A DNA stretch of 64,000 nt from positions 1 through 64,000 of the forward strand of contig JBBHKE010001355.1 in assembly GCA_037447655.1 (NCBI GenBank), in the 5' to 3' direction. Made by a program: the position numbers and the translations under genes. The stretch is from Zygnema cylindricum (Eukaryota > Streptophyta > Zygnematophyceae > Zygnematales > Zygnemataceae). Positions 1-24,842 of this stretch are shown here, one piece after another. The notes beneath the pieces are model-generated. The model made no database searches and had not been told where the DNA came from. It saw only the letters and a list, made by a program, of their open reading frames with translations. Within the stretch, counting starts at the first letter, position 1. Every line of letters starts with the position of its first letter.

Positions 1-128
1 GGCGATATATCGGCGATATATCGCGATAATTTGAAATTCGATATATCGAAGCGATATATCGAATATCGGGTACATGAAATTCGATATATATCGAATATCG
101 GCAATGGGTCCTCGATACCCAACACTAC
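1..128. mobile_element. ATATCG-rich repeat, right part of a hAT-MITE-like element
   Basis: The first 128 bases hold repeated GCGATATATCG and ATTCGATATATCG motifs and end in CAACACTACTG. The reverse complement starts AGTGTTGGGTATCG, which resembles the end of the related element at 34082-34459. The left end lies outside the window. Assignment to a hAT-type MITE is an inference from the terminal sequence only. Confidence 0.45.
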
Positions 129-568
129 TGCAAAGTACCAATATATACTGCAAACGTACAATTTTTGACAAAGTGACGTAAGTGACTGTGCGCAACCAAA
201 ACAGTCACTGTCATGATCAATTCCCCACAATATTTGACGTTTTAATACTTTATATGATGTCAAAGCTCCATAGAGTGGCCGCCTACAATATTCGTTTGCC
301 GCTGTCACGTATCTGAAAACCCTAATGAAACTGAAAACCCTAAATTACTCCTTAAAAACCCTTCATACTGTAGGAAACAATTTTAAGGCAATAAGCATAG
401 GTTGAGCTTGCAAACACCTGGATTTACCACTTACTGCCTTCTCTCACATATTGAAAAGGACACTCGTTTCACGTGTAATTGTGATTTTGTTATATTACAT
501 TTCTAGTGAAGAAGAGAATTTAAGGAAAAAAACACGTAAAGAAAAGGAATAAGAAAAGTAGAAACTGT
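129..568 (+). promoter_or_regulatory. 5' flank of the RRS1-like gene
   Basis: These 440 bases lie between the ATATCG repeat and the first ATG of the RRS1-like gene. They are AT-rich, with an A-rich stretch just before the ATG. I see no convincing TATA box or other ORF. They presumably contain the promoter and 5' UTR, but this is positional inference only. Confidence 0.3.
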
Positions 569-3500
569 ATGGTGGAAACAGGAGCAATGACTTCTATTGA
601 AGAAACAACAGGAGAAAAATCTCGGTTGTCAGAAGATGTGAGGGAGGAGACTGTCAAAATTGATTTAGGAAACCTTCTAGCTTTTGATTCCCGCCAGCTT
701 TCTACTGAAGAATTTAAAAAACCGTAAGTGGTTTTACTTTTCTGTCTCTCGTTTGTGGCTGTTGAAATTATGGTTCAAATGTTGATCTATTTACGGTTGC
801 CCTGTACTATACGCTTATTCTACGTGTATTATGCGGTCCCTCTCTCCCTCTCCCTCTCCCTCTCTAAATGTTAAATTAGGATGCGTAATGCTGATTCATT
901 GTAGGGAGACCTGGCGGCTTGTAATCCACTCTATAAAACAGTGTTGCTGAAACTATTTTGTGATTTTTGGCCAAAAAAACCTGCGACCGAATTACTGTTG
1001 TAAACACTAATGGCGATGGGCAGTGTAATGTGAAGGTTTTACTAAATCAATATTTTAATATTGAAAATTGTTAAGGTTTTCACTATTAATATTTTTTATT
1101 AAAATCGTTGGGCAATGAATTAGCTAGGCCGTTACCTAAGTTGACACCAGGATGAATTCACACTGATGAACTTATATAACGGGGGCTTATGTAATTATTG
1201 ACTGATATAAATTATGGACTTATGTAGTTACGGACTTATGTAATTATAGACTTATGTAATTATGGACTTATGTAATTATGGACTTATGTAATTATGGACT
1301 TGTGTAATGATGGACTTGTGTAATTATATTGATGTTACTAACTCATAAAAACTCTGGATTTGATGCATTGGATTGTTTATCTATCCATCAGGTATTGATA
1401 AGGGGTTAGATGAGGAGAGTTTGACACCTAAATAATGGGGATATTCACAATTTTCATTCAAATCGTCATTTCATCTCTATCTTCTGTAACTTGCTGTGCT
1501 CTACTACAAACAATATTGTCTAAAAAACCCTGAAAGAACCCTGAAAAGCTTTGAAAAGCCTGAATAAGTCTTAAAAAGAATTGAAAAGCCTTGAAAAGCC
1601 TCAAAAAGCCTTGAAAATCCTTTAGAAAAAGTCTTAAAAAGCCTTAAAAGCCTTAAAAATCTCTATAAATATGCTTTGGATTGGAAACATGCAAGAAACA
1701 TTCACCTATCATTCAAAACGAAAGTGATGGATAATGTCCTGAAATTTATCTGTTAATTATTTTTGAATGTATTATGTTTTGCTTTCCACATTCTCGGACA
1801 TTGTTCTCATCCATGTTTATGGTAAAGGTAAGCCCTTTGTGTTACTCTCTGCTCCCTCTCCCTCTCCCTCTCTCTTTCTTTCTCTGTCTGTCCTTACTTC
1901 ATTGACCTTCAAGGACGCATTTTCTCTGGCGCAAGTATAACAATCAAACTTGTTTATTAATAATTATTATGTATGTTCACGCGTGTGATTTATATTTATG
2001 TTCCATTTATTACCTCTTTTTCACCACAAATTGGGAGACTTCTTGGGCATTGATTTCTGAAGAGATGCATAGTACATTCGACATGTCAAGGATAAAGGTT
2101 AAATTTGTACATGCTCCGATATATAAGTTATTAAGCTTATTATCATAATTATAGGGTTTCTACCAATTTTTTTTCCTGGATTTTCAACAATAAACTGGAT
2201 ACTTATGCATTAACTTTAAATTATTTTAGGTTTTTTACTAGATTTTTCTCTTTGATTTCTAACAACTATCTAGGTAATTACTTAGCGAGAATTTCTGCGC
2301 TTGTCATTCATGGGTTTTTGCAACCTACAACATCTAAACTGTATAATACTTATGTGGTTTTTGTAAAGAAGACATTTTGTCAAGTTTTTCTATGCATTAA
2401 GGTTTTGTATTTGCTAGCTGAATATGGGGTATTGTTTTTTTTTTTTTTTTTTTGCATTGCTTCCACTCCAGGGTTTTTGTTTTTTGTGGTCAACATTTGT
2501 TCAGAAGTGTTATGGAATCTATTAATGCTACTTGTTATTCTAATTAATATTTGATTGCTATGATTGGTATCCTCATTATTATCATTACCATTACCATTAT
2601 CATGAATCATCACCGTCATTGTTACTTAGTGTTTTGTTTTTTTCTGTTCTGGTCTTTATTTACCTTTTTTTGTATTTTTTACATTGAAGATGCTGAAAAG
2701 CTTTGCATGGATATGGAACGCTTTCTGCTGGGTTACTTTACTTATTTATTTTCCTTTCTTTGTTTTGTTTCGTCTTTTTTGGCAGTGAAGATGCGGATAA
2801 GCTTTGCATGGAAATGGGGCGCGCTGTGATGCAAGCACTTGCAACTCAATTATTTGGTTTACCCTCCATTCCTGACAAAATGGGAAGGCTTGTCAAGCTT
2901 CCTCCTCCATCAACTCCTCTCCCACGAGAGAAGCCGGTATTATTTCCCTTCTTTTCTATTTTAAGAAATAGCTACTCCATCCCTTCTTTTTGGTGTATAG
3001 AGTTGGAGAGGCGGGGGCTAATCATCCATACAAAGTACTGTATTCAATTTAAATACGCTTTCCCAATGGGAATTTTATTGGATCTCATTTTTTGCAATTT
3101 TAGAATTCTCCAGACTCTTTTCTCTAGGGAGGAGAGAGGGGGACGGAGGGCAGGGAGGGAGGGAGGGAAGAAAGGGGGCGAGGGAGGGCAGGGAGGGAGG
3201 GAGGAGGGAGGGAGGGAGGGAGGAGAGGGGGGGGGAGGGCAGGGAGAGAGGGATCAGCAGAGAAGAAAGGGAAGGGGGAAGTGGCATTAAAGAGGGACAG
3301 AGCGAGGGAGGCGGAGAGGTGAAGGGACAGAGGGAGGTGGAGACGGGGATGGAGAGAGGGGTGATGGGTGGGAAACAGGGGCACAGAGAGGTGTAGAAAA
3401 GCCTAATAAAGCATTTGGACTTTTATGGAAAAATATTAGAGGGACACATTGTTTAAGATTTAAGCATTAATGTTTTATTTGGATTGTTAAAGTTGCTATT

Positions 3501-4960
3501 CATTTCGTTCTTTTTGGACTGTTCTAAAAATAAAGCAGATTAAGGCGACAATTGTTTTTTGAGAAATCTTTGTCTTATGTTTATTGGCGGTCACTTTTGA
3601 TCTACAGAAAAAGGTTTTGCTGAAGAAGGCATCAAACATGAAACATATAAGCCCACCGGTGGTGTTTAACAATAAGTTAGTTTTTTTTGCAATCTTTCTA
3701 TTGAACATATTGTGGAAAAGTAAATGTTCGATTGGATTAAAAGTCACATTTAGCTCAGTTCTCTGTTTCCTTGGAAAATGTATCGTATCTATTAAAGAGT
3801 TCACAGAGAAAAACTGAACAATCTGTTTTTCCTCCCATTTTTGTTTTTTAACTGCACTGAAATGTTATGATTTGCTTCGTGGGGTTTTCAGCTGCCCAAG
3901 CCTCGTCCTCCGACAAAATGGGAGAAATTTGCACAAATGAAAGGTGGGTTAAGTTGTCTGGCGAATAATATATTATGCCCTCTCCCTCTCCCTCTGCCTC
4001 TCCCTCCCCCTCCCGGTCTCCCCTTCTCCCTCCCTCTCCCTCTCCATCTTGGTCTGTGTCTCCATTCAACTATGTTAATCTCTAATTTCCCAAATTGGCC
4101 TTAAAATGTCTCGGGTTATGTGTTCCAAAATGTCGCCTTCCTAAAAAACAATTGAGTATTTCATTTCATTTTGTTACAATGTAGAAATGCCCGTCTAGTT
4201 GGAAAAAGTGATGGAATCTGTTTTATTTCGGACCAAGGTAGTAAAGAGTTGTCAAGAACTTTTTTGTGATTTCAATACTCTTAATAAGATAGGGTGATCT
4301 AGATCAAATTCAAGAAAATCTGTATCTACTGTACCAGATCCTCGTCTTGTCTCCGCATTAACCCACTCTTTTTGCCTCTTTTTAATGTTTCTTTTGCCTC
4401 ATCTTTTCCCTCCACTTTTGCCTTTACAGGTATTGTGAAACGGAAGAGGAGTAAATTAGAATTTGACGAGGGAGCTGGTGAATATCGGAGACGCCACGGT
4501 TATAAACGTGTACGAGATGACAAGGACGAACTGATAATTGAAGCAAAGCCCGGAGATGGTACGCTAATAGAAATACGTCCTTGCCTTTGCTCTCTCGCAT
4601 TTCCCTTCTTTTTTATTTTTTGATAAGTGCTGATTGGAGACAAGCACGGAAATTGTTTTTCTCATAGGTCAGTTTCTGATCTATTACTTCCTTTGAAAGA
4701 ATGGAGAGGGGATGGAGGTGATGGTGTACTTCCGTCTAACAGAACTAGAATTGCATTTTTTTATATTATATCATATTATCTCTATTACTTTCACAGTAAT
4801 TCTGATTTTTTACCTCTATGTGGCTTAGAGAACCTGGATTTACGGTGTTTTGTATTTTATCACATTTTAGTTTTTACCCTATATGCCTTTGTTCCTTGGT
4901 TAGTAGTGCATGAAAGCCTAAATAATCTTAAAACCTTTATTAGACCCTCAAAACCCTTAA

Positions 4961-5006
<46 letters not shown>

Positions 5007-7949
5007 CCTGTCTTTTTTTCTTTATTTTCTTTCACTTCTCGCTTCTCTCTCTCTCAACTCTCATTCCCACCTTTCTTAACCTCTTCATGTCCCCACTTTC
5101 TCTTGGAACTTTCTCTTTCCTCTCATAAACTTTTACTTCCTTTTTTTTCTGTCTCCCCCACTCTCCCTCTCTTTCTCTCTCCCTCTCTCTTCCTCTTCCT
5201 CTCCCTCTCCCTTTACCTCTCTTTCCCTCTCTCTTCCTCTCCCTCTCTCTCTCTCTCTCTTTATCTCACTCTTTCCCTCCCTCTCCCTCTCTCTTTCCCT
5301 CTCGCTTTCGTTCTCTCTCTCTCTCCCTCTCTCTCTTTAGCCTAACCTCTCCCTCCTTAACCATGTTTTGGTCCATTTCTATCCCTCTTTTTGCCATTTT
5401 GGCCGCCTTCCTCTCTCTTCCCTCCACCTCCCTCTTATCCTCTCATACAAACCTCGCCTTAATCCCAAAACTCGCTCGTCCCACTTTCTCCGGATACTAT
5501 ACCTCCAATAAATCCTCAAATACCCAAATGTTTTATTCCTACTACGAAGCTATAAACCCCCTTAAACCCCAAAATGAAGTCCCCATTATTTTATGGCTCC
5601 AAGGAGGTCCCGGATGTTCCGGAGGAATCGGAAACTTTTTTGAATTGGGAAGGTGGTTAATCGGTCCTGATTTACAGTTAACTGAAAATCAAGGAACATG
5701 GAACCGCCGTTACGGTCTACTGTTTGTCGACAATCCGGTCGGTACCGGATTCAGTATCGCGGATAATGCGCGAGATATTCCTTCCGATCAAACCGGAGTT
5801 TCGGAGCATCTTTATTTTGTCCTTTTGCAGTTTTTTGCCGACCATTCGTCTTTTAGCGAGCGACCTTTTTTTATCGCCGGAGAGAGTTACGCGGGAAAAT
5901 ACGTTCCCTCTCTCGCGCACCACATTGTGACCCAAACAGAAAAAATAAAAGGAGAGAAAACAGATTCTGGGAAAGTTTCTTCTTCCAATGGTGAAGGAAA
6001 TGTAGGAGATTTAGAAATACCCAAAAGCGAAATTGGGGCGATAAAGGTTAGGAGGGAGGAGGGAGGGAGGGAGGGAGGAGAGGGGGGGGAGGGCAGGGAG
6101 AGAGGGATCAGCAGAGAAGAAAGGGAAGGGGGAAGTGGCATTAAAGAGGGACAGAGCGAGGGAGGCGGAGAGGTGAAGGGACAGAGGGAGGTGGAGACGG
6201 GGATGGAGAGAGGGGTGATGGGTGGGAAACAGGGGCACAGAGAGGTGTAGAAAAGCCTAATAAAGCATTTGGACTTTTATGGAAAAATATTAGAGGGACA
6301 CATTGTTTAAGATTTAAGCATTAATGTTTTATTTGGGTTGTTAAATTTGCTATTCATTTCGTTCTTTTTGGACTGTTCTAAAAATAAAGCAGATTAAGGC
6401 GACAATTGTTTTTTGAGAAATCTTTGTCTTATGTTTATTGGCGGTCACTTTTGATCTACAGAAAAAGGTTTTGCTGAAGAAGGCATCAAACATGAAACAT
6501 ATAAGCCCACCGGTGGTGTTTAACAATAAGTTAGTTTTTTTTGCAATCTTTCTATTGAACATATTGTGGAAAAGTAAATGTTCGATTGGATTAAAAGTCA
6601 CATTTAGCTCAGTTCTCTGTTTCCTTGGAAAATGTATCGTATCTATTAAAGAGTTCACAGAGAAAAACTGAACAATCTGTTTTTCCTCCCATTTTTGTTT
6701 TTTAACTGCACTGAAATGTTATGATTTGCTTCGTGGGGTTTTCAGCTGCCCAAGCCTCGTCCTCCGACAAAATGGGAGAAATTTGCACAAATGAAAGGTG
6801 GGTTAAGTTGTCTGGCGAATAATATATTATGCCCTCTCCCTCTCCCTCTGCCTCTCCCTCCCCCTCCCGGTCTCCCCTTCTCCCTCCCTCTCCCTCTCCA
6901 TCTTGGTCTGTGTCTCCATTCAACTATGTTAATCTCTAATTTCCCAAATTGGCCTTAAAATGTCTCGGGTTATGTGTTCCAAAATGTCGCCTTCCTAAAA
7001 AACAATTGAGTATTTCATTTCATTTTGTTACAATGTAGAAATGCCCGTCTAGTTGGAAAAAGTGATGGAATCTGTTTTATTTCGGACCAAGGTAGTAAAG
7101 AGTTGTCAAGAACTTTTTTGTGATTTCAATACTCTTAATAAGATAGGGTGATCTAGATCAAATTCAAGAAAATCTGTATCTACTGTACCAGATCCTCGTC
7201 TTGTCTCCGCATTAACCCACTCTTTTTGCCTCTTTTTAATGTTTCTTTTGCCTCATCTTTTCCCTCCACTTTTGCCTTTACAGGTATTGTGAAACGGAAG
7301 AGGAGTAAATTAGAATTTGACGAGGGAGCTGGTGAATATCGGAGACGCCACGGTTATAAACGTGTACGAGATGACAAGGACGAACTGATAATTGAAGCAA
7401 AGCCCGGAGATGGTACGCTAATAGAAATACGTCCTTGCCTTTGCTCTCTCGCATTTCCCTTCTTTTTTATTTCATAGGTCAGTTTCTGATCTATTACTTC
7501 CTTTGAAAGAATGGAGAGGGGATGGAGGTGATGGTGTCTTCCGTCTAACAGAACTAGAATTGCAATTTTTTATATTATATCATATTATCTCTATTACTTT
7601 CACAGTAATTCTGATTTTTTACCTCTATGTGGCTTAGAGAACCTGATTTACGGTGTTTTGTATTTTATCATATTTTAGTTTTTACCCTATATGCCTTTGT
7701 TCCTTGGTTAGTAGTGCATGAAAGCCTAAATAATCTTAAAACCTTTATTAGACCCTCAAAACCCTTAAAGCTCTTTTTTTTTATATTTTACAGAACCTGG
7801 AGTTGATCCCTTTACTGCAAAAAAAGCTGCAAAGAAAGTGAGGGTGGCGAAGCAAGAAAAAAATCAATTGCAAAATTTGAAAATGGCCGCAAAGAAGGGT
7901 GGAAGGGCTGCTCTTCCAAGGTAATGGCAAAACGGACTCCTCTCTCTCA

Positions 7950-8008
<59 letters not shown>

Positions 8009-10080
8009 CTCCCCCTCTCCCCTTTCACCCTCTCCTCCCCCCCCCCTCTCCTCTCTTTTCTTATCTACACCCTGTTCTGTAACAGCAGAAAAATATCTTT
8101 TGAACATACCTTTTTTGTTCCTTTTGTGAAATTACAATAAGCAAATTTTGGAGTAAACAAATAATTTTCTTTTCTGGTATGATTATGTGAAGGGAAAAAA
8201 ACTTCCAATAGTCAAGCACAATAGAAAATGACCAGACTGTAAAATGAAGTAGAAAAAAAAACTGTATGTCTGTGAAAAACGCTCACTACTTTTGGTGGAA
8301 AATGGACATGTTGAAAATGGGTGTGGTCCTTTCCAACTATCGGCTAGTTCTCTTCACAAAACTGAAACTAAAGGAAGCGCATAGAGGGATGACAAAATAG
8401 TAAGAGGAATTCAAAAGAAAAAATGCATATATGTGAAAAAATCTCATTTTTTTGTGTGAAAAATGGGCACATTGGAAATGGGTACAGCACGGTTCAATTA
8501 GCGGCGACTTCTCTTCCTATTTTTGGAACAAAAAATCCTCCAAAGAAACTTGGAAAAGACGAAATAGGCCATGCGGCAAGTTTAGCGAGTGTGGCAACTG
8601 CTAGTGGTGGGAAATTTGACAAAAAGCAGAAAGGAGAGAAACCGTTGAAGGACAAAGGCAAACATCGAAAGGTACATTTACCACTTTTTTATTTACTTAT
8701 TAAACCATTAAAAAGGACAAGGGCAAACATCGGAAGGTACATCTCGTGCATTCTTTTTTTAAGGCATTTAAACACTTTTGTAATTGGGGGAGCTTATGAG
8801 ATTGTCGCCCTTATTGGCAATTCTTTTGTTGTTCAGTTGTTTTTGTGTAATGGGCCATTTATTGATTTGGTCCGAGCATTAATTTATTAGCAGATTCTCT
8901 TTTTTTTTCATATGACACTTCTAATTTCTCTCAAATTTTAAGTATGTGAGGATCCAATATGGCAAGTTTTTGACCAAACCATCAGTAATTTACTGCGAAA
9001 AACAGAACAGATAATTTAATTTAGATTTTTTCTTCACTTTTCTTTGACCAAAACATAAAGCAATTTACTGCAAAAACGGAACAGAATATTTATTTAAAAC
9101 GTTTCCTTCATTTTTCTTTTCCCAATTTGCAGTTTTTACCGGTTGTGGAGGAAAAAGGTACTGGTCGTGAAAAGCAACAAATGCAAAGTATAATGAGTAA
9201 AGTTATAGCGAAAAACGATCATGATATTTTGGATATAAACAAGGTATGTGTAAAAGTCTTTGAAAACCTCACAGCCTTTTTCACATGTTTTATCACATGT
9301 TTTTTCATGTGTTTTCCATTTTTTGTCCTCCGTCTCCTGAGACTGTCCTATGTGCTATTTTTCTGTTTTCCCTTAGAGGTTAAGTATCAGTTAATATGAG
9401 TTAAATATGAGGTTAAATGTGTGAAGGGAGTTAGAATTGAAGTAACAAATAGTAAATCGTAAGTATGGTATGAATGACTGAGCTATGTTTTAGTTTGAAT
9501 TGAAGTAACAAATAGTAAATCGTAAGTATGGTATGAATGAATGAGCTATGTTTTTCTTTAACTTATGAAATTATAATACAGCTCAATTGTAGTTGTGTTT
9601 TTATGAAGGTATGCTTAAAAAAACGAATGCTATTATAATACTCATGAATACTGTTCATTTTTAAACTTGCACTGCTACTGTGTTGGTTTGTACAATTAAA
9701 TTGAAGTTATGTTTTTTTGAAGTTATGAAGTTGTGTTTACAAAGTTATGTCTTTATGAAGTTTATTTCTACGAAGTCATGTTTTACAAGTTATGTTTTTA
9801 TGGGGTTTTGTTTTTAGGAATGAAGTTTTGTTTTATGAAGTTATGTTTCTAAAAAAGATATGAAATAATTGTGTTTATTTTGCAGGCCGTCAGTGTTTAT
9901 AATGTGGGACAGGAGGCAAAACAGGCCCAAAGAAATAAGCTGGAGGGGAATCAAGGAGGCAAAAAAGGGAAATTTAAGGGGAATAGTGGTAACGAGGGTG
10001 TCAGCAGAGGGAAAAAGGGGAATAGAAACAGCCTTGGAGGAGGAAGTGGCAGTAAACGGGTGAAGAAAGGGAAGCGTTGA
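569..10080 (+). CDS. RRS1: Ribosome biogenesis regulatory protein RRS1 homologue (8 exons, exons 3-4 duplicated)
   Basis: RRS1 is a nucleolar assembly factor for the 60S subunit; with Rpf2 it brings the 5S RNP to pre-60S particles (family knowledge). The model is join(569-723, 2786-2936, 3892-3943 or 6746-6797, 4430-4558 or 7284-7412, 7794-7920, 8488-8671, 9133-9243, 9886-10080), which gives 367 residues and fits RRS1 length. Supporting signatures are LPREKP at the end of exon 2 running into [13 protein letters not shown] in exon 3, then [15 protein letters not shown] in exon 4 and [11 protein letters not shown] in exon 5. Residues matching the family's TASVGRF region (TASGGKF) lie in exon 6, and the lysine/glycine-rich basic tail in exon 8. 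All introns are GT-AG. Exons 3 and 4 occur twice with identical coding sequence; using both would shift the frame. The ATG at 569 is the only suitable start before the conserved LLAFD segment. Confidence 0.92.
900..1028. mobile_element. MITE-like fragment in RRS1 intron 1
   Basis: The stretch contains GTGATTTTTGGCCAAAAAAA and ends CTAATGGCGATGGGCAGTGT. Both motifs recur in several other elements of this window. The left end is not resolved, so the boundaries are approximate. Confidence 0.4.
1188..1328. repeat. 16-bp minisatellite in RRS1 intron 1
   Basis: About eight to nine imperfect tandem copies of GGACTTATGTAATTAT lie here. The later copies carry TTGTG in place of TTATG. It sits wholly inside intron 1 and encodes nothing I recognise. 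Confidence 0.85.
1520..1670. repeat. 10-11-bp tandem repeat (TTGAAAAGCC type)
   Basis: The tract is a run of degenerate units such as TTGAAAAGCC, TTAAAAAGCC and CTGAAAAGCT inside RRS1 intron 1. Unit length drifts by one base. No coding role is seen. Confidence 0.7.
3124..3394. repeat. GGGA-rich polypurine tract, left copy
   Basis: A long G/A tract with GGGA, GGAGG and poly-G runs lies in RRS1 intron 2. Both strands are open in some frames, but the predicted peptides are low-complexity only. It forms the left edge of the segment repeated at about 6050-7774. Confidence 0.8.
3195..4964 (+). repeat. Segmental duplication, copy 1 (RRS1 exons 3-4 with introns)
   Basis: This block is nearly identical to 6050-7774. 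It carries exon 3 (3892-3943) and exon 4 (4430-4558) of the RRS1-like gene, with no coding differences between copies. I see about six small intronic differences, for example around 3484-3494, plus a 44-base segment at about 4618-4661 that copy 2 lacks. The left boundary lies in the GGGA tract and the right boundary at a 43-base T run (4964-5006). Both junctions are therefore low-complexity sequence. Confidence 0.9.
4964..5345. repeat. 43-base poly-T followed by a CT-rich tract
   Basis: A pure T run (4964-5006) is followed by about 340 bases of CTCTCC-type polypyrimidine sequence leading up to the carboxypeptidase start codon. It marks the breakpoint where copy 1 of the duplication ends. Long homopolymers like this are prone to both slippage and misassembly. 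Confidence 0.85.
5363..6046 (+). pseudogene. Serine carboxypeptidase (S10 family), 5' exon only, 3' part missing
   Basis: The 228 codons from ATG 5363 encode the N-terminal half of a secreted serine carboxypeptidase, an alpha/beta-hydrolase that removes C-terminal residues in vacuole or secretory pathway. A hydrophobic signal peptide (about residues 1-28) is followed by [12 protein letters not shown], which forms the oxyanion hole, then [11 protein letters not shown] and the catalytic-serine motif [10 protein letters not shown]. Sequence identity breaks at AAG|GTTAGG, a plausible donor just before the expected GxAIGNG segment. The exons with the catalytic Asp and His should follow, but instead there is the GGGA tract and copy 2 of the RRS1 exons. 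Reading through the donor ends at a stop at 6250. It is either a true truncated gene in an RRS1 intron or the product of a false join. Confidence 0.8.
6050..7774 (+). repeat. Segmental duplication, copy 2 (RRS1 exons 3-4 with introns)
   Basis: This is the second copy of the 3195-4964 block, offset by 2854 bases up to the 44-base indel and by 2810 after it. It carries exon 3 (6746-6797) and exon 4 (7284-7412). It runs straight into exon 5 at 7794, so it is the copy contiguous with the 3' end of the gene. Copy 1 is the one contiguous with exon 2. Confidence 0.9.
7937..8060. repeat. (CT)n microsatellite and C-rich tract
   Basis: An uninterrupted CT run of about 60 bases is followed by CCCCTCC-type sequence in RRS1 intron 5. 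Open frames across it give only Ser/Leu-Pro or Arg-Glu repeats and are not genes. Confidence 0.9.
8648..8745 (+). repeat. Duplicated exon 6 / donor-site segment of RRS1
   Basis: About 33 bases spanning the 3' end of exon 6 and its GT donor (8648-8680) recur with three or four changes at about 8713-8745. The copy keeps an AAG|GTAC-type donor at 8737. Use of that second donor would add 65 nt and shift the frame, so it is a decoy rather than an alternative coding end. Confidence 0.8.
9434..9556. repeat. 63-bp tandem duplication in RRS1 intron 7
   Basis: Two adjacent copies start GAATTGAAGTAACAAATAG at 9434 and 9497. They differ only by a few bases, for example GACTG against GAATG. The following 300 bases contain degenerate GAAGTTATGTTTTTA units. 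No coding potential is seen. Confidence 0.9.
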
Positions 10081-11432
10081 GAGAGATATCCTTCAATGTA
10101 TGGCTTATAGGAATTAAGGTTTTTTTTTTCTTTTTCCTCTATGGAGTGGCTTGGGCCTTGAGTTCCAGTGGATGATATATGATATCTGCTCTTTATCTTC
10201 TTTCACCTTTCCATCTCTCCTTGTTTTGTTGTTTGTATGTGTATGACTGTAGGACCTCTGAATTGATACTTAAGACAATTACTTTAATGTGACATTGTAG
10301 TCCATATTGTATGCTAGACCATAATGGTATGGTTATTTGTTTTTTCCACTCTGCCCACATGTCATATCGCGAATTCAGCATTGAACAACGCTCATATACT
10401 TCCCTTCCAATTGACAGTTTCTAAATGGGAATTAGACAGGTGTGCACGCAGGAAAGCTGGCATAAGTGTCAGAACAAAGCATTGTATTGACAATGAGTCA
10501 CAGTATAAATTAATTTCTATTCTTCCCTGGCTTCTCTTCTTTTGCTTTCTCTTTGTTTGCCTTCTAATTTTATGAAGTGAGTTTTACATTGTTAAATATT
10601 GTCTCACTGAAAGATGGAAACGGTCGGGACTGTCATCGACTCAATTGAAGACCTACAAGTGAGAAAGGTTACTTAACCCGCACAAGAGTCATGGGATGAA
10701 TCATGAATGTTGAAGCCAATGACAATAATGATACATTTGGGTACTTTTATTTGACTTGTTGTTGTTTCCGTTGCTCTCTTTAGTTTTATTGCCCTGGTAG
10801 TTTTTATGTGTTGACCATGCCACCCTTTTTGTACCCCCGAACTCAGATGGTTTACCATCGTGCTTTTTAATTTATCCTGCCCCTCTTATCACAAAATGGC
10901 ATTACCTGTGATGGAATACGAATACTAAAGCTCAACCATGTTATTAAGTAATTTCTTGTAGTATGCTAAAATGTCCTTCGGTGTGTCACAGGAGGCTGTC
11001 GTGACCCTTTTTTTGACAAACTGGCAAAGCATGCTCACTTCCGCATTTGCCACAATTTAAGTACCAAAGTCAAACAGACTTGACAAAGATCAACAAAAGA
11101 AACACTCGTACCTACCTTCTTCCTCGCCTGCCATACTACATATCCTACAATACTCTCGCTTTGTGTTTCAGATTCAAATAAATGAAACATGAAGGAAAAG
11201 GGAAAGAGAAAGGGCCGATACAACAGTTGCGACTTGCATATTTCACAAACTAGGATCCTCCGTTAACAGCGATAGCACTATAGCAAATATACAGAGCCCA
11301 TGAGACAGCAAGAAGATTGCAGATAAAATCACCGAATTCTAGGTCCTAGGCTACTCTGTTCGAAAACTACATTCCTTGATGGTAGTTGAAGCTATTTTTC
11401 CTTTCGTGGGTATTATTTTCTGGACAAGCCAT
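10081..11432. other. Intergenic between convergent RRS1 and AAA ATPase genes
   Basis: About 1.35 kb separates the two convergent stop codons and must hold both 3' UTRs. Short open frames have no recognisable similarity. The only structured part is the dispersed repeat at about 10735-10875, described separately. Confidence 0.6.
10735..10875. repeat. Dispersed repeat with GGTTTACCATCGTGC motif
   Basis: The segment is related over roughly 130 bases to 35948-36075, sharing TTTATTGCCCTG, CATGCCACCC, TTTGTACCC and GGTTTACCATCGTGC-like motifs in the same order. Shorter relatives occur near 41385-41430 and, inverted, near 41900-41990. It may be the conserved end of a retroelement or DNA element; the type is unresolved. 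Confidence 0.65.

Positions 11433-24842
<13,410 letters not shown>

Noticed and set aside
1188-1328. Regularly spaced repeats resembling a CRISPR array
   Set aside because: The units are contiguous 16-bp minisatellite copies without unique spacers, in an intron of a eukaryotic gene.
3075-3384. Open frames across the GGGA tract, both strands (and the matching ones near 5887-6250)
   Set aside because: They are Pro/Ser/Leu or Arg/Glu/Gly low-complexity products of a polypurine tract and differ in no way from what the repeat alone would give.
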